Positions 29,059 to 39,254 of a stretch of 64,000 nucleotides of DNA are shown piece after piece. A model generated the notes under the pieces. That model had not been told where the DNA came from and did not search any database. It was given only the letters and a program-made list of their open reading frames with translations. Origin of the DNA: JAKZVK01 sp965248255. Lineage in GTDB: Bacteria > Acidobacteriota > Terriglobia > Bryobacterales > UBA6623. The translations under genes were made by a program, and so were the position numbers. Location of the stretch: the NCBI GenBank assembly GCA_965248255.1, contig CBDFIW010000004.1, forward strand, positions 806,001 through 870,000, written 5' to 3'. Numbering within the stretch: position 1 is the stretch's first letter; every line of letters begins with the position of its first letter.

Positions 29059-30144
29059 ATGAAACTCAACATTCTGGTTCTGCCCGGCGACGGGATCGGT
29101 CCCGAAGTCACTCGCGAAGCGGTTCGCGTGCTCGAGCATGTCGCCGACAAATGGAACCACAAGCTGAACCTGACCGAAGCTCTGCTTGGCGGCGTGGCCA
29201 TTCACAAGACCGGCGGGCCGTTCCCGGAGGAGACTCGCAAGCTCGCTCTCGAAGCCGACGCCACGTTGCTTGGGGCCGTGGGCCTCCCGGAGTTCGATGA
29301 GCTGCCCCCGGAAGAACGTCCTGAAAAGGGCTTGCTGCGCTTGCGCAAGACTCTCGACGTCTTCGCCAACCTGCGCCCGATCGTTGCCTACGACAGCCTG
29401 ATCGATTCGTCGCCGCTCAAGAACGACATTGTGCGAGGCACAGACATGCTGATCGTCCGGGAGCTGACGGCCGGCCTGTATTTCGGAGCGCCGCGTGGTA
29501 TCAGCGAGGACGGCGGCGAGCGCGTGGCGGTCAACTCGATGGTCTATCGCCAGTCGGAAGTGGAGCGGATCGCGCGCGTGGCCTTCGAGCTGGCACGCAA
29601 GCGGCGCGGCAAGCTCACGTCGGTGGACAAATCGAACGTGCTGGAGAACTCGCAGATGTGGCGGCAGATCGTCACCGAGATGGCGAAAGAGTATTCCGAC
29701 GTGGATCTCGACCACGTGCTGGTCGACAACTGCGCCATGCAGTTGATCCTCAATCCCACGCGGTTTGATGTGGTCGTTACCGAGAATCTTTTCGGGGACA
29801 TCCTGAGTGACGAGGGGGCCGTGCTAGCGGGCTCGATCGGCATGCTTCCATCGGCCTCGATCGGCAATCAGTTGCCGAACGGCGTTTGGCGGGGTTTGTA
29901 CGAGCCGGTCCACGGTTCAGCCCCCAACATCGCAGGCCAAAACAAGGCGAACCCGTTGGCGGCCATTGGCTCCGCATCCGCGATGCTGAGCTACAGCTTC
30001 GGTTTGACGGAAGAGGCCGCGGCGATTGAAGCGGCGATCCAGAAAGTTCTGCGCGATGGTCCCGTTACCGCTGATTTGAACCCCCCCGGTGAGCCAGCTA
30101 CGAGCGAGGATGTTGGACGGGCGGTTTGCGCCGCGATCGGGTGA
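29059..30144 (+). CDS. leuB: 3-isopropylmalate dehydrogenase
   Basis: 361 aa, full length. Oxidatively decarboxylates 3-isopropylmalate with NAD. LPGDGIGPEV at the start, RELTAGLYFGAPRG with the substrate arginine region, the catalytic Lys in SVDKSNVLENS, ENLFGDILSDEGAVLAGSIG near 240-260 and the NAD-binding YEPVHGSAPNIAGQNKANP loop are all present. It probably forms a unit with leuA; leuC and leuD are not in the window. Confidence 0.96.
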   Translation: MKLNILVLPGDGIGPEVTREAVRVLEHVADKWNHKLNLTEALLGGVAIHKTGGPFPEETRKLALEADATLLGAVGLPEFDELPPEERPEKGLLRLRKTLDVFANLRPIVAYDSLIDSSPLKNDIVRGTDMLIVRELTAGLYFGAPRGISEDGGERVAVNSMVYRQSEVERIARVAFELARKRRGKLTSVDKSNVLENSQMWRQIVTEMAKEYSDVDLDHVLVDNCAMQLILNPTRFDVVVTENLFGDILSDEGAVLAGSIGMLPSASIGNQLPNGVWRGLYEPVHGSAPNIAGQNKANPLAAIGSASAMLSYSFGLTEEAAAIEAAIQKVLRDGPVTADLNPPGEPATSEDVGRAVCAAIG

Positions 30145-30359
30145 CGGAGATTCAGAGCCGCAACCGTGAGGGAGCGGTGAGGGTGGTCGTATTGGCTCGG
30201 CTGCACCGTTCTTGAGGCGCTGCGGCGTGAAACCCCACCCTCAAGCGGCAGGACGATGGCTTCTGTGCGGCGGTTGTAGAAGGGAGACACGGCTCACCGC
30301 TTGCTTACGCGCGCGGCTCTGAATCTTGCCGGCTTGGCCTGTCAGCTACGATAGTTGCA

Positions 30360-31433
30360 ATGGTAAGGAGGAGAGTAGGCGTCCTACCTCTGCTGGTGTT
30401 GGCCTGCCTGCCCATGCCGGCCCAAAAAGGCCCGCCGGCACCGGTACAGTTCAGCGAAGCACAATCGAAGACGATCGGGGCACGGCTTGAACTGCCGGGC
30501 TCGGTCGAATCACCCCGCCGCGCCCAAATCGCCACCCCGGTCGCCGGTCTCGTGACGGAATTACTCGCCCGAGACGGGGATGCCGTCAAGCAAGGCCAGG
30601 TTCTGGCGCGCCTCGATACAGCCACTCTGGAGGCCCGGCGCACCACCCTGCAGACCCAGCTCACCGAATCGCAAGCGCGGCTCCGGTCCGCCGACGCCCG
30701 CTATGCCCGCGCGAACGAGCTGTTCGAGGCCCAGGTCGTCAGCAAGGAAATGCTGGACGACTCGCTGTTCGAGCGCGAGGCTCTTGAAGCCCGATCCGAG
30801 TCGCTTCGGGCGTCGATCGCCGAGGTTGACCTCGAGATCCGGCAAAGCATCATCCACGCGGCCTTCGACGGGGTGGTGACACGCAAGCTGACCGAGATCG
30901 GGCAATGGGTGAGCGTGGGCGATCCATTGCTCGAGATCCTCTCGCTCGACCAACTCGAGGTCGCCATCGAAGTTCCCGAGGTGCACATAGCCAAGGTGCG
31001 CTTCGGCCAAACGGCCCGGGTGCGCCTGGAAGCCTACCCCGATACAGTCCTTACAGGGAAGGTCTCTGTCATTGTTCCCGAAGCTGACCCGGACGCTCGC
31101 ACCTTCCCCGTAAAGATTTCGGTGTCGGCGGCGGGCGGGAAAGTCCGAACCGGCATGCTGGTCACCGTAAGTCTTCAGCCGTCGGCCCCCCGCAGAGCGA
31201 CCATCGTCCCCAAAGACGCTCTCGTGAGGCAAGAGTCGGGCTGGGTCGTTTTCGCCCTCAATGGCGACAGCACGGTCACGGTCACGCCGGTTCGAGCCGG
31301 AGAGGGGATCGGTGAATGGGTCGAGGTCCAGGGGGACTTAAAGCCGGGCGACCGGGTCATCACCCGTGGCAACGAGCGCCTCCGCGCCGGGCAGCCGGTT
31401 AGCGCCCAGCCCCGCAGATACGAAGTGCCATGA
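30360..31433 (+). CDS. RND efflux periplasmic adaptor (membrane fusion protein)
   Basis: 357 aa. Signal peptide (LPLLVLACLPMPAQ), biotinyl-lipoyl-like halves (IATPVAGLVTELLARDGDAV near 60 and IIHAAFDGVVTRKLTEIGQWV near 160-180) around an alpha-hairpin (about 90-155), then beta-barrel and membrane-proximal domains. It links the inner-membrane pump to an outer-membrane channel. Its stop overlaps the pump's start by 4 nt (ATGA). No TolC-like gene is in the window, so the channel must come from elsewhere. Confidence 0.92.
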   Translation: MVRRRVGVLPLLVLACLPMPAQKGPPAPVQFSEAQSKTIGARLELPGSVESPRRAQIATPVAGLVTELLARDGDAVKQGQVLARLDTATLEARRTTLQTQLTESQARLRSADARYARANELFEAQVVSKEMLDDSLFEREALEARSESLRASIAEVDLEIRQSIIHAAFDGVVTRKLTEIGQWVSVGDPLLEILSLDQLEVAIEVPEVHIAKVRFGQTARVRLEAYPDTVLTGKVSVIVPEADPDARTFPVKISVSAAGGKVRTGMLVTVSLQPSAPRRATIVPKDALVRQESGWVVFALNGDSTVTVTPVRAGEGIGEWVEVQGDLKPGDRVITRGNERLRAGQPVSAQPRRYEVP

Positions 31434-34400
31434 AGATCGTCGAGGACGCGATCCGGTACCCCGTTACGACGGCGGTGGGCGTGATCCTACTGTTGCTCTT
31501 CGGCGGCATCTCGCTGTTCCGCATCCCGATTCAGCTCACGCCCACCGTCGACCAGCCGCAGGTCCGTGTGCAAACGCGCTGGCCGGGCGCCCTCCCGCAG
31601 GAGGTCGAGCGGCAGATCGTCCAGGAACAAGAGGAGCAACTCAAGGCCCTAGAGGGTCTGGATCGGATTGAGAGCACCAGCAGGTCCGGACAAGGGGAGA
31701 TCATCCTCACGTTCCAGGTCGGGATCGATATTGATACCGCCCTGCTGAACGTATCGAATCGCCTGCAACAGGTACAGCGCTACCCCGAAGACGCCCTCAA
31801 GCCGCAAGTCCGCGCGACCAGCAGTGAGACACAGGCCATCGCATACCTCGCGCTGAGCTACATCGACCCTGATTCCGCGGAAGAGCCGATCGGGCACCAG
31901 CGTGACATGGTCGAGGACGTCATCGCGCCCGAATTTGAACGCATCCCCGGGGTGTCAGCCGCAAATGTCTTTACCGGCATTCGCCACGAGATGCACTTCT
32001 ATGCGGACCCGGTTGAGTTGGCGGCCCGCAAGATCACGATCCCGCAGGTGGCAAACGCCCTGGACCGCGAGAACGCCAATGTCAGCGGCGGGGACTTCGA
32101 CGAAGGCAAAGGCAACTACATCGTCCGGACCGCCGGAGAGTACACGACTCCGGACGACATCGAAAAGGTCGTCATTGCTTTCCAGAACGGCGTGCCGATC
32201 TTCGCAAGAGATGTGGGCTACGCCCAACTTGGTTTCGAAAAGGTACGAGGCCGGGCTTTCTCTAACGGCAAAGAAGTCATCTTCATGAATGTCGCAAAGA
32301 CACCGGGCGCCAATCTACTCGAGGTGATGGAAGGCGTCAAGGATGCCGTTCGCCGCCTCAACGCGCAGGTGCTGAATCCGAGGGGTCTGGAACTGACCCA
32401 AGTCTTCGACACCACAGAGTACATTCACGGCGCCATCGACCTCCTCACTCAAAGCCTTTACGTCGGCGCGGGCCTGGCCATCATCGTGCTGCTCCTGTTC
32501 CTTCGGAGCCTCACAAGCACTCTGGTGATCGCCGTCGCCATGCCGATCAGCCTTGTCGGTTCCTTCCTGGTGATGGAGCTGACGGGGCGCACGCTGAACG
32601 TGATTAGCCTGGCCGGATTGGCGTTTGCGATCGGAATGGTAGTCGACAACTCGATCGTGGCGTTAGAGAACATCTACCGCCATCGGCAAATGGGCAAGTC
32701 CAGGCCGCGCGCCGCGCTAGATGGAGCTAGCGAGGTTTGGGGCGCGATCTTGGCCAGCACTCTGACGACGGTTGCGGTTTTCCTCCCGGTCATCTTCATC
32801 CAAGACGAGATCGGGCAGTTGTTTCGAGACATCGCGATCGCCATCAGTGCTGCCGTCGCGCTGAGCATGATCGTGGCCATTACCGTGATCCCGGCCCTGT
32901 CGTCGAAGATGTTGAGAGCATCCACGGGCGCCGAGAGCGGCGGGCCGAAGCCCCCTTCTCTCGTCACGAGGAAGACCGCCGACTTGGTTTACTGGATCTG
33001 CGGCGGTGTGTTCCGTAAGCTGGCCGTCGCCGGAGTACTGACAGCCGCGGCGATTTTCGGGGCCACGCGGTTGATCCCCGACGTCGAGTATCTGCCGGTG
33101 GGCAACGCCAACCTGATCTTCGGAAATCTTGTTCTGCCGTCGAACTACAGCGTCCCCGAGGCCGAAAGCATCCGGCGCGTGTACGACGAAGCGTTTCAGC
33201 CGTTGATGGACTGCGAGCCCACTGACGAGGACTGCCCCGGCGGCGGCGTTGCGAGATCCTTCTTTGTCGCGCGTGGCGTCGGAGCGTTCATGGGTGTGAG
33301 GGCCAAAGACCCGCTGCGGGTGCGGGAGATGATCCCCGTCTTCCGCGAGGCGACAAGCAAGGTACCGGCGGCCTTCGGGGGTTTCCGGCAGGCCAACCTG
33401 TTCCAGAGGGGCCGGGATGCCGCGGTGATTGACCTGGATATCGTGGGTCCGGACTTTGAGCGTCTTCAAGAGATCGGGCAAATCGTTCTGGCCCGCATGC
33501 AGGCCGAAATTCCCGATGCCCAAGCGCAGCCGCTCAGCGGCATCGACCGCGGCAAGCCCGAGCTACGAATCATCCCGCATCGGCTCCGCAGCGCGGAGCT
33601 GGGTGTTACCAGCCGCGACCTCGGCCTGGCCGTCAACGCTCTGGTGGACGGCGCCAAGGTCTCCGACTATCAATGGCTGGGGAAGCGGATCGATCTCAAG
33701 CTGATTGCCGACGGGGGCCGTCGGCATCGCACGCATGACCTCAACCAGTTGCCGGTAGCCGTCGCGGGAGGTCGCCTTGTCACGTTGGACGCCCTCGCCG
33801 ACATTGAGCTAACGGCCTCGCCTGTGCAGATCTCTCACCGGGAACGCCAACGTGCCACGACCGTGCGGGTGACTCCCCCGCAAAACATCCCGTTGCAAAC
33901 GCTGATGCAAAACATTGAGGACAAGATCATCCGTCCTTTGACGGAAGAGGGTGTACTGACGGGGGTTTATCGCGTTATCCCCCGGGGCTCCGCCGACAAG
34001 CTAAGTCAGACGTGGGACGCCCTCAGTATGAATCTGCTTCTCGCGGTCGTCATCACGTATCTATTGATGGCCGCGCTGTTTCAAAGCTTCGGTTATCCGC
34101 TGGTCATTCTCTTCAGCGTGCCGTTGGCCGGCTTTGGAGGGCTGCTCGGTCTGAACCTAATCAATGAGCTTTCCTACCAACCGCTCGACGTGCTCACGAT
34201 GCTCGGGTTCTTCATCCTCGTAGGTACCGTGGTCAATAACGCCATCTTGCTGGTCCATCAATCGCTGAATCACATGCGCTTGGAGGGCATGAATCCGCGC
34301 GAGGCGATTCGTGAATCGACAAAGAACCGCATCCGCCCAATCTTCATGAGCGTGTTGACGAGCGTGTTTGGAATGCTCCCTCTGATCTTGTTCCCGGGAG

Positions 34401-34588
34401 CCGGATCGGAGCTGTATCGCGGCATCGGGAGTGTTGTTGTGGGCGGGCTACTGCTCTCCACCGTGTTCACTTTGGTGCTGGTCCCTGCTTTGTTCAGCCT
34501 TTTCATCGATGCCCGTTCCGGTCTCGCACGCTTGATCGGACGTCTGACGGGGTACGACCGTGTTGTCGAATCGCGATCGGGCGACTAG
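31430..34588 (+). CDS. RND family efflux permease (HAE1-like)
   Basis: 1052 aa, the usual length for AcrB-type pumps. N-terminal span (TTAVGVILLLLFGGISLF), large periplasmic loops, and TM4 with AIGMVVDNSIVALENI carrying the proton-relay Asp (one D followed by N, as in many non-proteobacterial members). A duplicated half begins near residue 530 with a second set of spans to the C-terminus. Substrate range cannot be told from sequence. Translationally coupled to the adaptor. Confidence 0.95.
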   Translation: MKIVEDAIRYPVTTAVGVILLLLFGGISLFRIPIQLTPTVDQPQVRVQTRWPGALPQEVERQIVQEQEEQLKALEGLDRIESTSRSGQGEIILTFQVGIDIDTALLNVSNRLQQVQRYPEDALKPQVRATSSETQAIAYLALSYIDPDSAEEPIGHQRDMVEDVIAPEFERIPGVSAANVFTGIRHEMHFYADPVELAARKITIPQVANALDRENANVSGGDFDEGKGNYIVRTAGEYTTPDDIEKVVIAFQNGVPIFARDVGYAQLGFEKVRGRAFSNGKEVIFMNVAKTPGANLLEVMEGVKDAVRRLNAQVLNPRGLELTQVFDTTEYIHGAIDLLTQSLYVGAGLAIIVLLLFLRSLTSTLVIAVAMPISLVGSFLVMELTGRTLNVISLAGLAFAIGMVVDNSIVALENIYRHRQMGKSRPRAALDGASEVWGAILASTLTTVAVFLPVIFIQDEIGQLFRDIAIAISAAVALSMIVAITVIPALSSKMLRASTGAESGGPKPPSLVTRKTADLVYWICGGVFRKLAVAGVLTAAAIFGATRLIPDVEYLPVGNANLIFGNLVLPSNYSVPEAESIRRVYDEAFQPLMDCEPTDEDCPGGGVARSFFVARGVGAFMGVRAKDPLRVREMIPVFREATSKVPAAFGGFRQANLFQRGRDAAVIDLDIVGPDFERLQEIGQIVLARMQAEIPDAQAQPLSGIDRGKPELRIIPHRLRSAELGVTSRDLGLAVNALVDGAKVSDYQWLGKRIDLKLIADGGRRHRTHDLNQLPVAVAGGRLVTLDALADIELTASPVQISHRERQRATTVRVTPPQNIPLQTLMQNIEDKIIRPLTEEGVLTGVYRVIPRGSADKLSQTWDALSMNLLLAVVITYLLMAALFQSFGYPLVILFSVPLAGFGGLLGLNLINELSYQPLDVLTMLGFFILVGTVVNNAILLVHQSLNHMRLEGMNPREAIRESTKNRIRPIFMSVLTSVFGMLPLILFPGAGSELYRGIGSVVVGGLLLSTVFTLVLVPALFSLFIDARSGLARLIGRLTGYDRVVESRSGD

Positions 34589-34615
34589 GCTAGCCGTCGC
34601 CGTTCACTTCAAGAC

Positions 34616-34948
34616 CTACGCGGCATCATCGACGGAGAGGGTAACGAGCTTGCCCAGAGCATCGAGGGCAGTCTGGGCTTCATCCATTCGAATACCCAGA
34701 CCGGGGTCGAGCAGCTACCTCACCCTCTTCTCAGCCCAGCCCAGCCGTTTCGCCAGGCCGGCGGGATCCAGGCCCTGCTCGCGCATGGCCGCATAGACGG
34801 CAACCTTCGGCGCCCCGCTTAAGGGGACATCGATAGGATACTGTCTCTCACGTACGGCGGACGGCGTCAGCACAGATTCGGCCAGGACGATTCGACTAGC
34901 CAGAGCTTCACTGAGGCAGTCGGCTGCCTGGACCAGCGAACCCGCCAT
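34616..34948 (-). pseudogene. HicB-type antitoxin relic
   Basis: The C-terminal HicB arrangement is readable: PIDVPLSGAPKVAVYAAMREQGLDPAGLAKRLGW, a helix-turn-helix, then LLDPGLGIRMDEAQTALDALG. An in-frame TAG (34715-34717) stands between VR and LLDP, and the N-terminal HicB fold with its GCxxxG-type start is missing. No hicA toxin is next to it. A dead antitoxin. Confidence 0.65.
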
Positions 34949-34999
34949 CGGGTTGGGGAGTCAAAGTGGCTGGGTAGGTGAGTGCACGCATCTTGTACT

Positions 35000-37033
35000 T
35001 CAACTCGCCTTCAGTAAACCCTGGCGCTTGAGCAACGCATCAGCGTCCGGGTCACGCCCCATGAAGTCGCGGAAAAGTTGGGCGGGATCCTCGCTGTCGC
35101 CCTTGGCCAGGATGCGCTCGCGGAACTCGCCGCCGACCTGGCGGCTGAAGATGCCTTCCTCGGCGAAGCGTGAAAACGCGTCGGCGTCGAGCACCTCGGA
35201 CCATTTATAGGAGTAGTAGCCCGCGCCGTAGCCGACCGGGCTGGCGAACAGGTGAGTAAACCCGGCGATCATGGCATGCTCGGGCGGCAGCTTCGCCGGG
35301 GCGAATGATTGCAGGATGTCGAAGGCGTACTTCATCACGTCGTGGTTGCGGGCGGGGTCGTAGTCGCGGTGCAGAGCGAGATCGACCGTCCCGAAGCTGA
35401 GCTGGCGCATTTGGGCATTGGCCGCGCGGAAGTTGCGCGCCTTTTTCATCTTTTGGAAAAGATCTTCGGGGATCGGCTCGCCGGTTTCGTAGTGTCGCGC
35501 GAAAAGGTCGAGTGCTTCACGCTCCCAGCACCAGTTCTCCATGATCTGTGAGGGCAGCTCAACGAAATCCCAGGCAACGCTCGTGCCTCCGAGGCTGCGG
35601 ACCTCGACGCGGCTCAGCAGATGGTGTAACAGATGGCCGAACTCGTGGAAGATCGTCTCGACTTCGCCGTGCGTTAGAAGCGCCGGTTTACCGCCGACGG
35701 GGGGCGTCAGATTGCCGCAGATGAAGCCCAAGTGCGGGTAGGGTCCGTCGGGGACGCCCATGAGCAGCGAGTCCATCCATGCACCGCCGCGCTTGTTTTC
35801 GCGTGGGAAGAAGTCGGCGTAGAACGACCCGAGACGGCCGCCGTCCGCGTCGTAGATCGTATAGTGGGTGACGGCCGGGTCCCAGACCGGAACGTCGGTT
35901 TCCTGCTTGGCCACGATGCCGTAGAGCCGCCGCACCAGCCCAAACATCCCGTCGCGCACCTTCTCGAAAGCAAAGTAGGGGCGCAGCTCTCCTTCGTCGA
36001 AGTCGTAGCGCGCCTTGCGCATCTTCTCGGCGTAATAGCCCACGTCCCAGGCCTCGAGTTCCGGTGGGTCGGAACCTTCGATCTCGCGGCGGAAGGCAAG
36101 TAGCTCCTCGTTTTCTCGGACGAAAGCAGCCTCGGTCTTCTGCTTCAGGGTGTCGACAAACTCTCTGGCCCTCCGGCCTTCCCTGGCCATTCGGTCTTCG
36201 AGGACCAGGTCGGCGAAGTCTTTGTAGCCAAGCGGCTCCGCCTTTTGCTTGCGTAACTCGAGGATGCGACCGATCAGCGCACGGTTGCCGTAGGGCTCGC
36301 CCGCGCCTCGCGTGTTGTAGGCTCGGTAGACCTGCTCGCGGATGGCCGCATCGTCGAGGTAGGTCATCACGGCGATGTAGCTCGGCGCTTGGAGGGTGAA
36401 CCGCCAGCCGTCTTTGTCCTTTTTTTTGGCATCCTCGCGGGCCATCTCGACCGCGCTGGGCGGGAGGCCGGCGAGCTTCGCTTCGTCGACGACGATCAGT
36501 TCGAAGGCGTTGGTGGCGTCGAGAACGTTCTCGCTGAACTTGGTCGTCGCCTTGGCCAACTCGACGTTCAACTCAGTCAGGCGCGCTTTGCCTTGCGGGT
36601 CGAGGTCGGCGCCGCTGCGCTTGAACTCGTCGACCGTCTTCGTGAGGAAGCGGGCGCGTGTGCCGGTCAGTGCTCTCGCTTCGGCGCTTTCGTTGAAGGT
36701 CTTGATCTGCTTCCAGAGGTCCTCGTTGAGCGGGATCTTCGAGTAGAACTCGCTGGCCTTCGGCTGGACGGCGTTATACGCCTCGCGCAAAGCCGGATAG
36801 GTCGCCACCCCCTCGAGGTGCCCAACCACGCTCATAGCAAACTCAAGCCGCTCCGTCACGTCCTCAAGCGCCAGAAGGGTGTTTTCGAATGTTCGAGGGG
36901 CGGGTTCGGCGGCAAGTTGGTCCAGGCGGCGCTGGGCATCGGCCAGAAGCTCTCCGATGGCAGGCTCAACCTGCTCAGCCTTGATCTGGTCAAACGGGAC
37001 TTTGAACTGGATCTCGAGAAGGGGGTTCGCCAT
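35000..37033 (-). CDS. M3-family oligopeptidase (PrlC/OpdA-like)
   Basis: 677 aa zinc metallopeptidase that degrades short peptides and signal-peptide fragments in the cytoplasm. The HEFGH zinc motif is at about 463-467 with the third ligand downstream (ENWCWE region), and the C-terminal VGYGAGYYSYKWSEVLDAD block is typical of M3. No signal peptide. Start ATG 37033 gives MANPLLEIQFKVPFDQIKAEQV, the normal M3 N-terminus. It stands alone on the minus strand. Confidence 0.93.
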   Translation of the reverse strand: MANPLLEIQFKVPFDQIKAEQVEPAIGELLADAQRRLDQLAAEPAPRTFENTLLALEDVTERLEFAMSVVGHLEGVATYPALREAYNAVQPKASEFYSKIPLNEDLWKQIKTFNESAEARALTGTRARFLTKTVDEFKRSGADLDPQGKARLTELNVELAKATTKFSENVLDATNAFELIVVDEAKLAGLPPSAVEMAREDAKKKDKDGWRFTLQAPSYIAVMTYLDDAAIREQVYRAYNTRGAGEPYGNRALIGRILELRKQKAEPLGYKDFADLVLEDRMAREGRRAREFVDTLKQKTEAAFVRENEELLAFRREIEGSDPPELEAWDVGYYAEKMRKARYDFDEGELRPYFAFEKVRDGMFGLVRRLYGIVAKQETDVPVWDPAVTHYTIYDADGGRLGSFYADFFPRENKRGGAWMDSLLMGVPDGPYPHLGFICGNLTPPVGGKPALLTHGEVETIFHEFGHLLHHLLSRVEVRSLGGTSVAWDFVELPSQIMENWCWEREALDLFARHYETGEPIPEDLFQKMKKARNFRAANAQMRQLSFGTVDLALHRDYDPARNHDVMKYAFDILQSFAPAKLPPEHAMIAGFTHLFASPVGYGAGYYSYKWSEVLDADAFSRFAEEGIFSRQVGGEFRERILAKGDSEDPAQLFRDFMGRDPDADALLKRQGLLKAS

Positions 37034-37181
37034 GGTCGAAACGGCCCTACTGACTCGAAATCGTCAGTTTAGCAGCCGTGGTTCAGATGACGGCGGGATT
37101 GCGTGAGGAGAGCTCGCCGTGTTCAGGCGAGCCCTCGCTGACCAGAAGAGTGACGTCCTTGATGTTTGAAACAGCCTGCTA

Positions 37182-38345
37182 GTGTAGTGCGTCAAGCAGA
37201 TTGCACCTTAGGCAGGGCGGCACGTCCGCGCTTGACTTTCTCGAGGATGTCGGAGGCGGTCGCGGTCCAGATGAAGGGCGTGGGATGCCCGTTGTGCTGG
37301 GCGATGTAGTCGTCAATGGCGGCGACGAGCTCGTCCACGCTGCGAAACACGCCGCGGCGCAGGCGCTTGACGGTGAGATCGCGAAAGAATCGCTCGACCA
37401 TGTTCAGCCACGACGCCGAGGTCGGGGTGAAATGAATGTGGAAGCGCGGGTGACGATCGAGCCAACGCTTCACAGCGGCATGCTTGTGGGTGGCATAGTT
37501 GTCCACGATGAGATGAAGCTGTTTGTCCTTGGGAGTGCGGCGGTCAATTAAGCGCAGGAAGCGCAGCCATTCCTGGTGGCTGTGTCGGGGCATGCACTCG
37601 GCGATCACGCTGCCGTCAAGGCTGTTGAGCGCCGCAAACAGGGTGGTCGTGCCGTTGCGCTTGTAATCGTGGGTCATCGTTTGGCCGCGTCCCTTTTTGA
37701 GCGGCAGGCCGGGCTGGGTGCGATCGAGGGCTTGGATTTGGGACTTCTCATCGAGCGAGAGAACCAGAGCATGCTCAGGCGGATTGAGATAGAGTCCGAC
37801 GATGTCGTCGAGTTTCTCGGCGAAACGCGGGTCATTGCTGAGCTTGAGGGTCTTGACGCGGTGGGGCTTGAGGCCATGGGCGCGCCAAATCCGTCCCACG
37901 GTGGAAGCGCTGACGCCGGCCGCGGCGGCCATGGTGCGGCGGCTCCAGTGGGTGGCGTTGGACGGTTTCTCGCGGGTGGTCTTGTGGATGATCTGCTGTA
38001 CTTTCTGCTTCGAGACGGCAGGTTTACGACCGGGCCGTGGGGCGTCTTTTGCAATGCCGGCGATGCTGCTTTCGAGAAAGCGCGTGCGCCAGCGGGCCAC
38101 CAACTGCCGCGAGACACCGAGCTGTGCGGCGATCTGCTTATTCTCGAGACCGTCGGCGGCCAGCAGGACAATCCTGGCTCGCAGGGCGAGACGAACGGCG
38201 ACTTGGCGGCCGCGCGCGTAGCGGTCCAACTGCTTGCATTGCGCTGTGTTCAAAGTTACTGGTTGTGCTCTTCGCATCCCATGCCTCCTGTTAATAGAGA
38301 CGATGGGAAGCCAATATAAGTTACATTATTTATGGTGCCCTACAC
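37182..38345 (-). mobile_element. IS630-family element, copy B (1164 bp)
   Basis: Flanked by TA (37180-37181 and 38346-38347) in a CTAG target, as copy A. One terminal repeat has a substitution (CCCTACAC instead of CACTACAC). The insertion point is inside the stop codon of the SMP-30 gene. Confidence 0.94.
37192..38277 (-). CDS. IS630-family transposase (copy B)
   Basis: 361 aa with intact DDE residues (LSLDEKSQ, IVDNYATHK, NMVERFF). Three residue differences from copy A (TLKL, FAEK, PKVQSA). AGGAGG precedes the ATG. Probably active or recently active. Confidence 0.96.
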   Translation of the reverse strand: MRRAQPVTLNTAQCKQLDRYARGRQVAVRLALRARIVLLAADGLENKQIAAQLGVSRQLVARWRTRFLESSIAGIAKDAPRPGRKPAVSKQKVQQIIHKTTREKPSNATHWSRRTMAAAAGVSASTVGRIWRAHGLKPHRVKTLKLSNDPRFAEKLDDIVGLYLNPPEHALVLSLDEKSQIQALDRTQPGLPLKKGRGQTMTHDYKRNGTTTLFAALNSLDGSVIAECMPRHSHQEWLRFLRLIDRRTPKDKQLHLIVDNYATHKHAAVKRWLDRHPRFHIHFTPTSASWLNMVERFFRDLTVKRLRRGVFRSVDELVAAIDDYIAQHNGHPTPFIWTATASDILEKVKRGRAALPKVQSA

Positions 38346-39253
38346 TAGAAGGTCCTCGTCCCGGAAGCCTTCGTCTCAACGTAGTAGACCGACGTGCGCG
38401 CGGTGAGGAAGAGGCCACCACGGCCCCAGCAGCAGTTCGCGGGACGCTCGGGCGTGACGATCGTGCCCAGGTGCTTGCCGGTCGGGCTGAAGACCCATAA
38501 GCCGCCAGGACCGGTCGAATACACGTTGCCCAGCTCATCGGTCTTGAGGCCGTCCGGGCCACCGGGCTCATCGGATTCGAACTCCGCAAAGACACGCCCC
38601 TTGGCCAAGGTTCCATCATCGTTGATCGGCTGCACGCGAAGGTTCTTGCGGCCGGAGTCGGCCATGTAAAGCAGGTTCTGCTTGGGGCCGAGCGCGACGC
38701 CATTCGCGCGCTCACATTCTTCAGAGACCTTCTCGAGCTTGCTCGCGCCCGGGATCTGTGTGCGCGTGATGCGATAAACCGCCGGCACGTTGGTGCGCTC
38801 GCTGGCGTCGGGTACGTTGCGGCGCGGCATGTCGCTGAAGTAGATCGAGCCGTCGATGTTGTAGACCAGGTCATTGGGTGAACTGAGGCGCTTGTCGCCG
38901 TAACGGTCGGCGAGGACGGTGATCGAGCCGTCCTTCTCGGTGCGAGTGACGCGTCCCGGGCCTGTTTCGCACGTCAGCAACCGCCCCTGATGATCGAATG
39001 TCAGCCCGTTGGCTCGGTTGGACTTCTCTCGGAAGACGGTGAGCCTACCGGCCTCGGGCTCATCTTCCCAGACCGGGAGCATCCATTTGTGAATCTTCTC
39101 GCTCCGCAGGTCGCTGAATAGCAGAAAGCCGATCCGGCTGTAGACCGGGCCCTCGGTGAAACCGAAACCACCCGCTATCTTGATGATCTCGGCACGGCGG
39201 TCCACGAGATCGAACAAATCTGAGTCGTTGGCGTAGATTCCCGGCCCTCTCAT
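38345..39253 (-). CDS. SMP-30/gluconolactonase-like protein
   Basis: 302 aa six-bladed propeller of the SGL family (PF08450): GFGFTEGPVYS near residue 30, ANGLTFDHQGRLLTCE, SSPNDLVYNIDGSIYFSD, GPDGLKTDELGNVYST near 240 with the metal-site Asn/Asp positions. Members hydrolyse sugar lactones; the true substrate is open. Its TAG stop spans the IS630 junction: TA is the target duplication and G the first IS base. ATG 39253 lies one base after the stop of the upstream gene, so the two are one operon. Confidence 0.88.
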   Translation of the reverse strand: MRGPGIYANDSDLFDLVDRRAEIIKIAGGFGFTEGPVYSRIGFLLFSDLRSEKIHKWMLPVWEDEPEAGRLTVFREKSNRANGLTFDHQGRLLTCETGPGRVTRTEKDGSITVLADRYGDKRLSSPNDLVYNIDGSIYFSDMPRRNVPDASERTNVPAVYRITRTQIPGASKLEKVSEECERANGVALGPKQNLLYMADSGRKNLRVQPINDDGTLAKGRVFAEFESDEPGGPDGLKTDELGNVYSTGPGGLWVFSPTGKHLGTIVTPERPANCCWGRGGLFLTARTSVYYVETKASGTRTF

Positions 39254-39254
39254 C

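Noticed and set aside
37108..37131. Terminator hairpin GCTCGCC...GGCGAGC
   Set aside because: The stem is perfect but no U-tract follows on either strand; left as an unassigned hairpin.
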